Shown here: in pieces, positions 1-7,419 of the stretch | Layout of the letters: each line of letters starts with the position of its first letter | Numbering within the stretch: the stretch's first letter is position 1 | Assembly: GCA_902363535.1 (NCBI GenBank) | Contig: CABJAE010000025.1 | Location: forward strand, 1-10,897 | DNA length: 10,897 nucleotides | Reading direction: 5' to 3' | Origin: Peptoniphilaceae bacterium | Lineage (GTDB): Bacteria > Bacillota > Clostridia > Tissierellales > Peptoniphilaceae | The notes under the pieces: model-generated | Seen by the model: the letters and a program-made list of their open reading frames with translations, nothing else | What the model was told of the DNA's origin: nothing | The model's database searches: none | Made by a program: the position numbers and the translations under genes

Positions 1-1
1 T

Positions 2-151
2 CAAAATTACCTGAAACGAAAAGCAAGCGGAAAACAGAAAGAGTATGAGGATAAATATAAGGCAAGAAGGGAGCAGAAGAAACAAGAGAAATTAAAGGTT
101 TTGAAAAGAGTGGGGATACCGGTGAGTGAGTATATAAAAACAAATATTTAA
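2..151 (+). CDS. C-terminal end of an unidentified Lys/Glu-rich protein (5' end outside window)
   Basis: An open frame runs from the window edge to TAA at 149-151 and gives 49 residues. The tail is very rich in Lys, Arg, Glu and Gln (KYKARREQKKQEK is typical) and ends GIPVSEYIKTNI. It looks like a basic helical or coiled-coil C-terminus as found on many DNA-binding or mobile-element proteins, but no motif identifies it. It lies on the same strand as the following tetR gene and stops eight bases before that gene's promoter, so it is probably the last element-backbone gene before the cargo operon. The reading frame is supported by composition only; I do not assign a function. Confidence 0.5.
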   Translation, partial: QNYLKRKASGKQKEYEDKYKARREQKKQEKLKVLKRVGIPVSEYIKTNI

Positions 152-158
152 ACCTATC

Positions 159-187
159 TTGACAAATATTGAATTTTGATTTATTAT
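159..187 (+). promoter_or_regulatory. Sigma-A type promoter of the tetR gene
   Basis: A perfect -35 box TTGACA (159-164) is followed after exactly 17 bases by TATTAT (182-187), one mismatch from the consensus -10. The tetR start codon is about 40 bases downstream. The spacer and -10 lie inside the inverted-repeat operator half-sites described separately, which suggests repression by the encoded TetR protein. Confidence 0.8.
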
Positions 188-206
188 TAAATATATATTC
201 AGTATT
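165..206. promoter_or_regulatory. Probable TetR operator(s) over the tetR promoter
   Basis: AATATTGAAT (165-174) and ATTCAGTATT (197-206) are inverted copies of the half-site AATA(C/T)TGAAT that also forms the compact palindrome at 853-876. Each half-site also has an 8/10 matching inverted partner at the same 4-base spacing: ATTTATTATT at 179-188 for the first and ATTATTAAAT at 183-192 for the second. The region can therefore be read as two overlapping 24-bp operators (165-188 and 183-206). They cover the -10 box and the whole spacer, so binding would block transcription. The degenerate partners are AT-rich, so two single half-sites 22 bases apart remain possible. Confidence 0.6.
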
Positions 207-226
207 GGAATAGAAAGAGGTGTGCT

Positions 227-799
227 ATGGCACAAGTATTAAAAGAAGAAGTTAGAAATAGAATACTCGAAGCAGCAGAAAAAGTATTTTATAAAAAGGA
301 TTATAGAGGTGCCAAATTAACAGAAATTGCAAAAGAAGCAGATATTCCTGTGGCACTCATTTATACCTATTTCAAAAATAAGGAAGTTTTGTTTGATGCA
401 GTAGTAAGTTCTGTTTATATAAACTTCGAGTCAGCTTTTAATGAGGAAGAATCTTTGGAAAAAGGTTCTGCTTCTGAAAGGTTTGATGAGGTTGGAGAAA
501 ATTATATTCATGAACTTTTAAAAGATCGTAAGAAGTTAATTATTTTAATGGATAAAAGCTCAGGTACAAAGCATACAGAAGCAAAACAAAAACTCATATC
601 ACAAATGCAGGTTCATATTGAAGTAAGTTTAAAAAGACAATCGAAACAGGAATATGATCCAATGCTTGCCCATATTTTAGCCAGTAACTTTACAGAGGGA
701 CTTCTTGAAATAGCAAGGCATTATCAAAGTGAAAAGTGGGCAAAAGATATGCTAAAACTTATTGCAAGGTGTTATTACAAGGGAGTGGAATCCCTATAA
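227..799 (+). CDS. TetR/AcrR family transcriptional regulator
   Basis: A 190-residue protein of usual TetR length. The N-terminal helix-turn-helix domain (about residues 9-56) carries the family pattern: RILEAAEKVFYKKDYRGAK, then TEIAKEADIPVALIYTYF and the NKEVLFDAV helix. The rest should form the all-helical ligand-binding and dimerisation domain, which is divergent as usual and does not reveal the ligand. The ATG at 227 has an AAAGAGG ribosome binding site at 214-220. It is the first gene of the transporter group and is separated from the next gene by a hairpin and a palindrome that repeats its own promoter's half-site. Inference: it represses itself and the downstream ABC/ECF operon and is released by a ligand, possibly the transported compound. 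Confidence 0.9.
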   Translation: MAQVLKEEVRNRILEAAEKVFYKKDYRGAKLTEIAKEADIPVALIYTYFKNKEVLFDAVVSSVYINFESAFNEEESLEKGSASERFDEVGENYIHELLKDRKKLIILMDKSSGTKHTEAKQKLISQMQVHIEVSLKRQSKQEYDPMLAHILASNFTEGLLEIARHYQSEKWAKDMLKLIARCYYKGVESL

Positions 800-814
800 T
801 CAGCACAAAAAAAT

Positions 815-845
815 AGACTTTGCGTAATCAGCAAAGTCTTACTTT
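815..845 (+). terminator. Hairpin after tetR, possible weak terminator
   Basis: AGACTTTGC (815-823) and GCAAAGTCT (831-839) form a perfect 9-bp stem with a 7-base loop, 16 bases after the tetR stop codon. An A-run (807-813) precedes it. The downstream tract TTACTTT is a poor T-run, so termination is probably partial. It would separate tetR transcription from the separately operated ABC operon, or let some readthrough supply it. Confidence 0.55.
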
Positions 846-852
846 AAACCTT

Positions 853-876
853 AATACTGAATTAAAATTCAATATT
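853..876. promoter_or_regulatory. Palindromic operator before the ABC/ECF operon
   Basis: AATACTGAAT (853-862), a 4-base spacer TAAA and ATTCAATATT (867-876) form a 24-bp inverted repeat with 9 of 10 paired positions. The half-site is the same as that in the tetR promoter. A further near-copy, ATTCAATTTT, follows at 877-886. The palindrome sits 27 bases before the first ABC transporter start codon, where a promoter would be expected. A -10-like TATTAT occurs at 873-878 but without a good -35 box, so the promoter itself is uncertain. Confidence 0.65.
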
Positions 877-902
877 ATTCAATTTTGAAAGGAGAGTTGT
901 TC

Positions 903-2642
903 ATGCCGGAAAAAGAATTAAGAAAAAAAGTGATTGGGAAAAACGGTTTATCCAATTCACTTCTTGCTTTAAAAATAGTATTTGATTTGATACCACAAAT
1001 CTTACTCGTATATTTGATTAGTTCTTTAATTACAAACAATATTAACGAAGGTAATTTAAAGTATATATTTTTGGGAATCTTTATATCGTTTGTATTAAAA
1101 GGAGTGTTTTATTATTTTGCAACAAAGGTTGCCCATGAGAAAGCATACGAAAAATTAACAGAACTTAGGTTAGATATTATCGGTCATCTGAAAAAACTAA
1201 GTTTGGGATTCTTTAAAGAACATAATACAGGAGAGCTTACCAACATTGTCCAACATGATGTAGAACAAGTGGAAGTATATCTTGCTCATGGTCTCCCTGA
1301 AATAATGTCAGTTACACTTCTGCCTACCATTATTTTTGTAGCTATGATTTTTGTGGATTGGCGTCTTGCTCTTGGGATGATTGCCGGAGTTCCACTCATG
1401 TATTTGGTAAAAGTTCTTTCACAGAAAACAATGGATAAAAACTTTGCGATTTACTTCAATCATGAAAACAGAATGAGAGAAGAGCTAATGGAATATGTAA
1501 AAAATATTTCTGTGATTAAGGCTTTTGCTAAAGAAGAGGAAATTAGTGAAAGAACATTAAAAACGGCAAGAGAATATATTTACTGGGTTAAAAAGAGCAT
1601 GGGGATGGTTACAATTCCAATGGGACTCATTGACATATTTATGGAAATTGGAGTGGTTATTGTCATGATTTTGGGAAGCATATTTCTTTATCATGGAAAT
1701 ATTACAACGCCTAATTTTATCCTTGCCATTATTTTATCGTCTGCTTTTACTGCTTCTATAAGTAAGACAGCTACATTGCAACATTTTTCTATTGTGTTTA
1801 AGGAAGCGTTAAAGGCGATAGGGAAAGTATTAACAGTTCCACTTCCAAACAAAAAGACAGAACAAGGTTTAGAATTTGGAAACATAGAATTTAAAGATGT
1901 GAATTTTGCATACGGAAAAGATAGCTTTGAGCTTAAAAATATCAATTTGAATTTTAAGAAAAATAGTTTGAACGCCTTTGTAGGAGCAAGCGGTTGTGGA
2001 AAGAGTACGGTATCTAATTTGCTTATGGGATTTTGGGATGCAGATGAAGGACAAATACTGATAAATGGAAAAGATATAAAAGAATATAGTCAAGAAAATA
2101 TCTCAATGCTGATTGGTAGTGTGCAACAAGAAGTTATCCTTTTTGACTTAAGTATTTTTGAAAATATAGCAATTGGAAAACTAAATGCAACAAAAGAAGA
2201 AGTCATAGAAGCTGCTAAAAAAGCAAGATGCCATAATTTTATTTCAGCATTGCCAAATGGATATGAAACACGAGTAGGTGAAATGGGAGTTAAGTTATCC
2301 GGTGGAGAAAAACAAAGAATCTCTATAGCAAGAATGATACTGAAAAATGCACCGATTTTAATATTAGATGAAGCAATGGCGGCTGTTGATAGTGAAAATG
2401 AAAGACTTATCGGCGAAGCAATTGACGATTTAAGCAAGGATAAAACCATCATTACAATTGCTCATCATCTAAATACGATTAGAGATTCAGACCAAATTAT
2501 TGTTATGGATAAGGGTGTTGTTCTTGATGCAGGAAGCCATGAAGAGCTGATGAAAAGATGTGATTTTTATAAGGATATGGTTGAAGCACAGAACAAGGTA
2601 GATAGATGGAATTTGAAAGAGGTGGTAACAGAAAATGTTTAG
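903..2642 (+). CDS. ABC transporter permease/ATP-binding protein (YbtP/IrtA-like half transporter)
   Basis: A 579-residue half transporter with an N-terminal exporter-fold membrane domain (roughly residues 1-310) fused to an ATPase domain. Visible motifs are Walker A GASGCGKST (361-369), Q-loop in GSVQQEVILFD, signature LSGGEKQ (from 465), Walker B ILILDE with D489/E490, and the H-loop His521 in TIAHHL. The D-loop is AAVD rather than SALD; the catalytic Glu is present, so the site looks competent. I chose the ATG at 903 because AAAGGAG at 888-894 is correctly spaced for it; the upstream in-frame TTG at 885 lies before that site. It overlaps the next ABC gene by 8 bp, indicating translational coupling and a heterodimer. 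Such pairs act as siderophore importers in YbtPQ and IrtAB but as exporters elsewhere. The ECF neighbours favour uptake. Confidence 0.88.
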   Translation: MPEKELRKKVIGKNGLSNSLLALKIVFDLIPQILLVYLISSLITNNINEGNLKYIFLGIFISFVLKGVFYYFATKVAHEKAYEKLTELRLDIIGHLKKLSLGFFKEHNTGELTNIVQHDVEQVEVYLAHGLPEIMSVTLLPTIIFVAMIFVDWRLALGMIAGVPLMYLVKVLSQKTMDKNFAIYFNHENRMREELMEYVKNISVIKAFAKEEEISERTLKTAREYIYWVKKSMGMVTIPMGLIDIFMEIGVVIVMILGSIFLYHGNITTPNFILAIILSSAFTASISKTATLQHFSIVFKEALKAIGKVLTVPLPNKKTEQGLEFGNIEFKDVNFAYGKDSFELKNINLNFKKNSLNAFVGASGCGKSTVSNLLMGFWDADEGQILINGKDIKEYSQENISMLIGSVQQEVILFDLSIFENIAIGKLNATKEEVIEAAKKARCHNFISALPNGYETRVGEMGVKLSGGEKQRISIARMILKNAPILILDEAMAAVDSENERLIGEAIDDLSKDKTIITIAHHLNTIRDSDQIIVMDKGVVLDAGSHEELMKRCDFYKDMVEAQNKVDRWNLKEVVTENV

Positions 2643-4344
2643 AGAAATGTTAAAACTACTTACAAAAACTGGCAAGAGAGATTTGATTATATCGAGTGTA
2701 TTCTTTGCCCTTTATGGACTAAGCTCCATAGCTATGATTGTGATCGTATTTTCTATACTGTTCCAAATATTCGATGGAACGAGCTTAGCAAGTCTATATA
2801 AATATTTTATTGCGATTGGATTACTTGTAGTGTTCAAAGGTATTTGTAATATGGTTGCAGATATGAAAAAGCATAGTGCAGGTTTTGATATTGTTCAGCA
2901 AATCAGAGAACGCATGATTATCAAATTAAAAAAATTCAGCTTAGGATTTTATACCAACGAAAGACTGGGCGAGATCAATACAATTTTACACAAAGATGTT
3001 GATAATATGTCCCTTGTTGTAGGACACATGTGGTCAAGAATGTTTGGTGATTTTTTGATAGGTGCAGTCGTATTTGTTGGTCTTGAAAGTATTGATTTCA
3101 AACTTGCTATTATTATGGCTGTATCTGTTCCGATTGCACTTATCTTTCTATATCTGACAATTAAGCAATCTGAAAAAATAGAAAATCAGAACAACTCAGC
3201 ACTTCTTGATATGGTTAGCTTATTTGTTGAATATGTTAGAGGAATACCTGTACTAAAGAGTTTTTCAAACAATAAGAGCTTAGATAATGAGCTTATGAAC
3301 AAAACGAAAAAGTTCGGAGAAACAAGTAAAGCAGCTTCAAGATTCAAGGCAAAACAGTTATCTATATTTGGTTTTTTACTGGATATTGGATATTTAGTTC
3401 TTTTAATTGCAGGAGCAATACTTGTTATAAAGGGAAATCTCGATGTGCTTAATTTTATTATCTTTGCGGTAATTTCAAAAGAGTTTTATAAGCCGTTCGC
3501 TTCTATGGAACAACACTATATGTACTATGTTTCGGCGGTAGATAGTTACGAAAGACTTTCAAGAATTTTATATGCAGATGTAATCCCGGATAAAGTGAAT
3601 GGAATTGTTCCGAAAGATAATGATATAGCTTTTGAAAACATAGATTTTTCCTATGAAAAAGATGAATTTAAAATGGAAAAATTGAGTTTTTCTATTGCTG
3701 AAAAAACAATGACAGCCTTAGTTGGAGAATCAGGTAGTGGAAAGACTACTATAACAAACTTACTTCTAAGATTTTATGATGTGCATAAAGGGAAAATTAC
3801 ACTCGGAGGAACTGATATAAGGGATATTCCTTATGATGAGCTTTTGGATCGTATCAGTATTGTCATGCAAAATGTTCAACTATTCGATAACACGATTGAA
3901 GAAAATATTAGAGTAGGTAAAAAAGGAGCTACAAAAGAGGAAATCATTAAAGCTGCAAAGAAGGCAAGGATACATGATTTCATTATGAGCTTACCAAAAG
4001 GTTATGAAACTGATATTGGCGAAAATGGAGGAATTTTATCAGGTGGACAAAGACAAAGAATATCTATTGCAAGAGCTTTTCTAAAAGATGCACCGATTTT
4101 AATTCTTGATGAAATGACAAGTAATGTTGATCCTGTAAACGAATCTTTGATACAGGATGCTATTACAGAACTTGCAAAGAATAGAACTGTACTTGTAGTG
4201 GCTCATCATTTAAAAACAATTCAAAAAGCTGACCAAATTCTCGTATTTCAAAAAGGAAATTTACTTGAAAAAGGAAAGCATGGCGAACTTCTTGCAAAAA
4301 ATGGTTACTACACAAAATTATGGAAAGCTCAGTATGAGGTATAA
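2635..4344 (+). CDS. ABC transporter permease/ATP-binding protein (YbtQ/IrtB-like partner)
   Basis: A 569-residue half transporter, evidently the heterodimer partner of the preceding gene. Its membrane domain covers about residues 1-310 (hydrophobic segments near 18-45, 55-72, 135-180 and 245-285). The ATPase motifs are Walker A GESGSGKTT (364-372), Q-loop in VMQNVQLFD, signature LSGGQRQ (from 468), Walker B ILILDE (D492/E493), D-loop SNVD and H-loop His524 in VVAHHL. The ATPase domains of the two proteins are clearly paralogous; both share the block GATKEE-I/V-I-x-AAKKAR before the signature. The start ATG lies inside the previous gene, eight bases before its end, with AGAGGTGG at 2618-2625. 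Both ATPase sites look intact. Direction and substrate cannot be read from sequence. Confidence 0.88.
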   Translation: MFREMLKLLTKTGKRDLIISSVFFALYGLSSIAMIVIVFSILFQIFDGTSLASLYKYFIAIGLLVVFKGICNMVADMKKHSAGFDIVQQIRERMIIKLKKFSLGFYTNERLGEINTILHKDVDNMSLVVGHMWSRMFGDFLIGAVVFVGLESIDFKLAIIMAVSVPIALIFLYLTIKQSEKIENQNNSALLDMVSLFVEYVRGIPVLKSFSNNKSLDNELMNKTKKFGETSKAASRFKAKQLSIFGFLLDIGYLVLLIAGAILVIKGNLDVLNFIIFAVISKEFYKPFASMEQHYMYYVSAVDSYERLSRILYADVIPDKVNGIVPKDNDIAFENIDFSYEKDEFKMEKLSFSIAEKTMTALVGESGSGKTTITNLLLRFYDVHKGKITLGGTDIRDIPYDELLDRISIVMQNVQLFDNTIEENIRVGKKGATKEEIIKAAKKARIHDFIMSLPKGYETDIGENGGILSGGQRQRISIARAFLKDAPILILDEMTSNVDPVNESLIQDAITELAKNRTVLVVAHHLKTIQKADQILVFQKGNLLEKGKHGELLAKNGYYTKLWKAQYEV

Positions 4345-4346
4345 CC

Positions 4347-5852
4347 ATGATTTTGCTAAAAAATGTTTATTATGAATGGGAAGATGGACGAACTGCTTTA
4401 AAAAATGTCAATCTTGAAATTAGAAAAGGTGAATTTGTTTTAATTTCAGGGAAAAGTGGAAGTGGTAAAAGTACTCTTGGAAGTGTGATGAATGGTCTTA
4501 TTCCACATTATTACAAAGGCAAAATGAAAGGGGAAGCCTTTGCGTCCGGAAAAGATATAAGCAAATTATCGCTTCATGAAATAGGGCATATTGTAGGGAC
4601 TGTATTTCAAGATCCAAGAAGTCAATTTTTTACGACAACGACAGATGAAGAAATAGCTTTTGGGCTTCAAACCATTTGCAAATCAAGAGATGAAATAAAA
4701 CAGAGAGTAGAAGAAGTATATGCAGAACTGGATATTGAGGAACTGAAAGGAAAATCTGTTTTTGAATTATCAAGCGGACAGAAACAAAAGATAGCTATTG
4801 CAAGTATCTATGCGATGAATCCGAAAGTTTTAATTTTAGATGAACCTTCAGCAAATTTGGATATGAAAGCAACATTTGACCTATTTTTAATTTTGGAAAA
4901 ATTAAAGAAAAAAGGAACAACAGTTGTTCTAATTGAACATCGTTTGTACTATGTAAAATCTTTATTTGACCGTTTTCTTTTGGTGAAAGATGGAGAAATT
5001 GCACTGGACTTGAGTCGGGAAGAAGTTATTCATCTTGAAGGGGAGTTTTGGGATGAGAATGGACTAAGAACTCTTGAATTAGAAGAATATAGGATAAGTG
5101 AGAAGAAAGACTCATATCAATTAAATGATGAAAGTATAAACGGAAAAGGCTTGAGATTTTGCTATCCGAATGTAGCTAAGGATGGAAAGAAGCAAAAACG
5201 GTACATTTTAAATCATCTTGATTTTAATATGGAGTGCGGAATAGCCATTGGTCTTATCGGCTTAAATGGTACCGGAAAAACTACCTTTGCAAGAGTGATT
5301 TCAGGACTTGAGAAGATAAAAGAGGGGAAGATATGGACGGGGAAAGATAATTCGCTTAATCATAAAGATTTAATGGATATGTCATATTTTGTCTTTCAAG
5401 ATTCAGACTATCAGTTGTTTTCGGAAAGTGTACTTGATGAAATGCTGCTTGGTATTTCAAGTAAAGATAAAAAAGAAAATACTCAAAAGGCAAAGTCTAT
5501 TTTGAATGTACTTGGCTTAGATAAATACATTGATAAGCATCCGTTTGCTTTATCAAGAGGAGAAAAACAAAGACTCACAATAGCTTGTGGAATGATGAAA
5601 CAGGCAAAAGTTTTTATCTATGATGAACCAACATCAGGTTGTGATAAAGACTCAATGCTTTCAGTGGCAAAATTAATTGAAGAACAATTAAAAAATGGAA
5701 CAACAGTTTTGGTGATAAGTCATGATTTTGAGTTTTTAGCGAACACAGTGAGTAAGCTCTGGGTAATGGGAGATGGAAAAATAGAAAGTGTTTTGAATAT
5801 GAGTGAAAGTAATAAAATTCTCATATTGGACAAGATGAGAGGAGGTAGATAA
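4347..5852 (+). CDS. ECF transporter ATPase, two fused EcfA/CbiO-type domains
   Basis: A 501-residue soluble protein with two complete ABC ATPase domains in tandem, equivalent to EcfA1 plus EcfA2 in one chain (YkoD-like layout). Domain 1: Walker A GKSGSGKST (35-43), signature LSSGQKQ (from 141), Walker B LILDEP (D165/E166). Domain 2: Walker A GLNGTGKTT (305-313), signature LSRGEKQ (from 402), Walker B FIYDEP (D426/E427), and ISHDFEF as the H-loop. It would power the EcfT/S-component complex from the cytoplasmic side. The start ATG follows the previous stop by two bases, with GAGGT at 4336-4340. The linker between domains (about residues 230-280) shows no extra motif. Confidence 0.9.
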   Translation: MILLKNVYYEWEDGRTALKNVNLEIRKGEFVLISGKSGSGKSTLGSVMNGLIPHYYKGKMKGEAFASGKDISKLSLHEIGHIVGTVFQDPRSQFFTTTTDEEIAFGLQTICKSRDEIKQRVEEVYAELDIEELKGKSVFELSSGQKQKIAIASIYAMNPKVLILDEPSANLDMKATFDLFLILEKLKKKGTTVVLIEHRLYYVKSLFDRFLLVKDGEIALDLSREEVIHLEGEFWDENGLRTLELEEYRISEKKDSYQLNDESINGKGLRFCYPNVAKDGKKQKRYILNHLDFNMECGIAIGLIGLNGTGKTTFARVISGLEKIKEGKIWTGKDNSLNHKDLMDMSYFVFQDSDYQLFSESVLDEMLLGISSKDKKENTQKAKSILNVLGLDKYIDKHPFALSRGEKQRLTIACGMMKQAKVFIYDEPTSGCDKDSMLSVAKLIEEQLKNGTTVLVISHDFEFLANTVSKLWVMGDGKIESVLNMSESNKILILDKMRGGR

Positions 5853-5856
5853 CTTG

Positions 5857-6558
5857 ATGGATAGAAAAACAGTCGATCCGAGAATAAAACTTACTCTACT
5901 TCCAATTGTTGGATTTACGAGCTTTTTTATAAGCGATACAATTCTACTTTTCGGACTGATTCTCTTTGCCTTTTTTCTGTATGTATACAGCAGTATGTGG
6001 AAAAGAGCATTACGCTTTATTTTGTTTTTTGTGATTTTATACTGCATAGAGTTATGGCTTGGAAAGTTTTGTGAAGCAAGTATCGTATTTGCAATATATA
6101 TGTTTATTTACTTTGCATCAAGGATGACCTTAATTGCTATGTTTGGTGGATATATAACAAAGACTACAAGTGTAAGTGAAATGCTTGAAGCATTAAATAG
6201 AATGAAAGTACCAAGAAGCATTGGTATACCTTTTAGTGTTTTGCTTAGGTTTGTACCAACTATAAAAATAGAACTCAAGGCATTAAAAGAGAATATGAAG
6301 ATTCGAGGAATCGTAACAAGTAGATTTTTCCCCTTGCTACATCCAATTAAATATATTGAATATACGCTTGTTCCGCTTTTAATGAGAATGATTAAGATTT
6401 CAGATGAACTGTCAGCTTCAGCACTCATTAGAGGACTTGATAGTGATGAGAACAGGGTTACATTAACAAAATTGAGGTTTAGAACAACGGATTTGTTGAT
6501 TGGACTATTAGGAGCTTTGATGATTGCTCTTGTGATAGTAATACAGAAAATTTATTAG
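5857..6558 (+). CDS. ECF transporter transmembrane protein (EcfT/CbiQ family)
   Basis: A 233-residue membrane protein beginning MDRKTVDPRIKL, the usual EcfT opening where a short polar segment precedes the first membrane helices. Hydrophobic segments are near residues 15-45, 50-70, 78-100 and 210-230. Two Arg-Gly coupling motifs typical of EcfT are visible: KIRG (Arg150) and ALIRG (Arg192), which contact the two ATPase domains in characterised ECF complexes. The start is uncertain between TTG at 5854 and ATG at 5857; I prefer ATG, with AGAGGAGGT at 5838-5846 inside the end of the ATPase gene. It sits between the fused ATPase and the S component, as in standard ECF operons. Confidence 0.87.
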   Translation: MDRKTVDPRIKLTLLPIVGFTSFFISDTILLFGLILFAFFLYVYSSMWKRALRFILFFVILYCIELWLGKFCEASIVFAIYMFIYFASRMTLIAMFGGYITKTTSVSEMLEALNRMKVPRSIGIPFSVLLRFVPTIKIELKALKENMKIRGIVTSRFFPLLHPIKYIEYTLVPLLMRMIKISDELSASALIRGLDSDENRVTLTKLRFRTTDLLIGLLGALMIALVIVIQKIY

Positions 6559-6568
6559 GAGGACTTTT

Positions 6569-7153
6569 ATGAAAAACAAATTAAATGGTCGTGATTTTAT
6601 TACAATCGGAATCTTTAATGCAATTGGAATTGTCATATACATGGCGGTTGCATTTGCTATGGCAACAACAGTGATTGGAGGATTTATTGCTTCAGGAGTT
6701 AGCTTTATGGTAGCTGCTACCGTTTATATCCTTATGGCTTTGAAAGTTAAAAAGAAGGGCGTATTTACAATATCAGGAACGCTTCTTGGTTTAATTGCAT
6801 TGTCAGGAGGACATTTGCCTCATGCAGTCTTTGCTGTAATCGGTGGAATTATATGTGATTTGATTATAGGAAATTATGAGAGCAAGGGACGAATGATTAT
6901 TGGATATGGGATATTTGCATTAGCGGATTTTTTAGGGACAGTAATTCCTGTGATTTTATTCGGAACAGCTTCTTTTGTGGAAAGAGCATCAAAATGGAAA
7001 ATGAGTGAAGCACAAATAAATGAAGCATTATCTTATTTCAAAGTTTCATGGGCAGTAGGCTTTGCCTTGATAACATTTGTTCTTGCTTGCATAGGAGCAT
7101 TCGTTGCAACAAAGATACTCAAAAAGCATTTTGAAAAAGCAGGAGTGATTTAA
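6569..7153 (+). CDS. ECF transporter substrate-binding S component (MptD/Trep_Strep family)
   Basis: A 194-residue, strongly hydrophobic protein with about six membrane segments and short loops, as expected for an S component. The sequence resembles the Trep_Strep (TIGR02185) family, annotated as MptD-type putative S components: an N-terminal DFITIGIFNAIGIVIYM segment, a GGHLPHAVFAVIGGIICDLI core and a basic C-terminus. S components give substrate specificity; this family's substrates are not settled to my knowledge. The ATG has AGGAGG at 6557-6562, which overlaps the EcfT stop codon, so translation is coupled. It is the last clear gene of the cargo operon. The family call is from memory of the sequence pattern. 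Confidence 0.8.
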   Translation: MKNKLNGRDFITIGIFNAIGIVIYMAVAFAMATTVIGGFIASGVSFMVAATVYILMALKVKKKGVFTISGTLLGLIALSGGHLPHAVFAVIGGIICDLIIGNYESKGRMIIGYGIFALADFLGTVIPVILFGTASFVERASKWKMSEAQINEALSYFKVSWAVGFALITFVLACIGAFVATKILKKHFEKAGVI

Positions 7154-7194
7154 TAATAAATTTACTTAGGAGGGAAAATAATGGAGGGATAATT

Positions 7195-7302
7195 ATGTCA
7201 AAACTTATAGTTTCGGTTTTCAAAGAACGATATAATTATCCTTTTTTATTCTTGGAATTGCTTACACATAGCAATAATACTTTACCAGAAACGACCAAAT
7301 AG
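7195..7302 (+). CDS. Possible 35-residue small ORF or gene remnant
   Basis: An ATG at 7195 follows a GGAGGG-like site at 7184-7189 and opens a 35-residue frame (MSKLIVSVFKERYNYPF...) ending TAG at 7300-7302. A second AGGAGGG at 7168-7174 precedes an ATG at 7181 that stops after three codons. The ribosome binding sites are good, but the peptide shows no recognisable motif apart from a short hydrophobic middle. It may be a remnant of a further operon gene lost at the cargo/backbone junction, a small membrane-associated peptide or a leader peptide. It may also be chance. Confidence 0.3.
   Translation: MSKLIVSVFKERYNYPFLFLELLTHSNNTLPETTK
7252..7280 (+). promoter_or_regulatory. Candidate promoter for the mobility-gene leader
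   Basis: TTGGAA (7252-7257), a 17-base spacer and TAATAC (7275-7280) make a plausible sigma-A promoter. A short inverted repeat, ATTGCT (7257-7262) and AGCAAT (7270-7275), occupies the spacer. Transcription from here would run about 50 bases into the terminator at 7335-7375 before reaching the sigma-like gene. Confidence 0.4.
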
Positions 7303-7334
7303 AAAATTATATAAAACATTAGTTTTTAAGCCGA

Positions 7335-7375
7335 GAGGACTATTTACACCAAAGTGTAGAAGTCCTCCTTTTTTT
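7335..7375 (+). terminator. Strong rho-independent terminator after the ECF operon
   Basis: The left arm (7335-7349) and right arm (7354-7367) form a 14-bp stem with one bulged A and one G-U pair around a CAAA loop. It is followed by C and seven T residues (7369-7375). It lies 180 bases after the S-component stop codon and 44 bases before the sigma-like gene, so it ends the cargo operon or attenuates transcription into the mobility genes. The segment TCCTCCTTTTT at 7363-7373 is also exactly complementary to 7402-7412, which contains the next gene's AGGAGG. Confidence 0.88.
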
Positions 7376-7419
7376 ATTCTCAAAACCAAAACAGAGAACT
7401 TAAAAAGGAGGATGACTAA

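Noticed and set aside
885..902. TTG at 885 as start of the first ABC transporter
   Set aside because: The Shine-Dalgarno AAAGGAG (888-894) lies after this TTG and is correctly spaced for ATG 903.
1691..2675. Reverse-strand frames of 62-120 codons over the ABC transporter genes
   Set aside because: They mirror conserved ATPase and membrane codons on the + strand, show no family motif and overlap one another; shadows of real genes.
6350..6366. Another TetR half-site-like ATTGAAT in the EcfT gene
   Set aside because: Only a partial match inside coding sequence without an inverted partner; expected by chance in AT-rich DNA.
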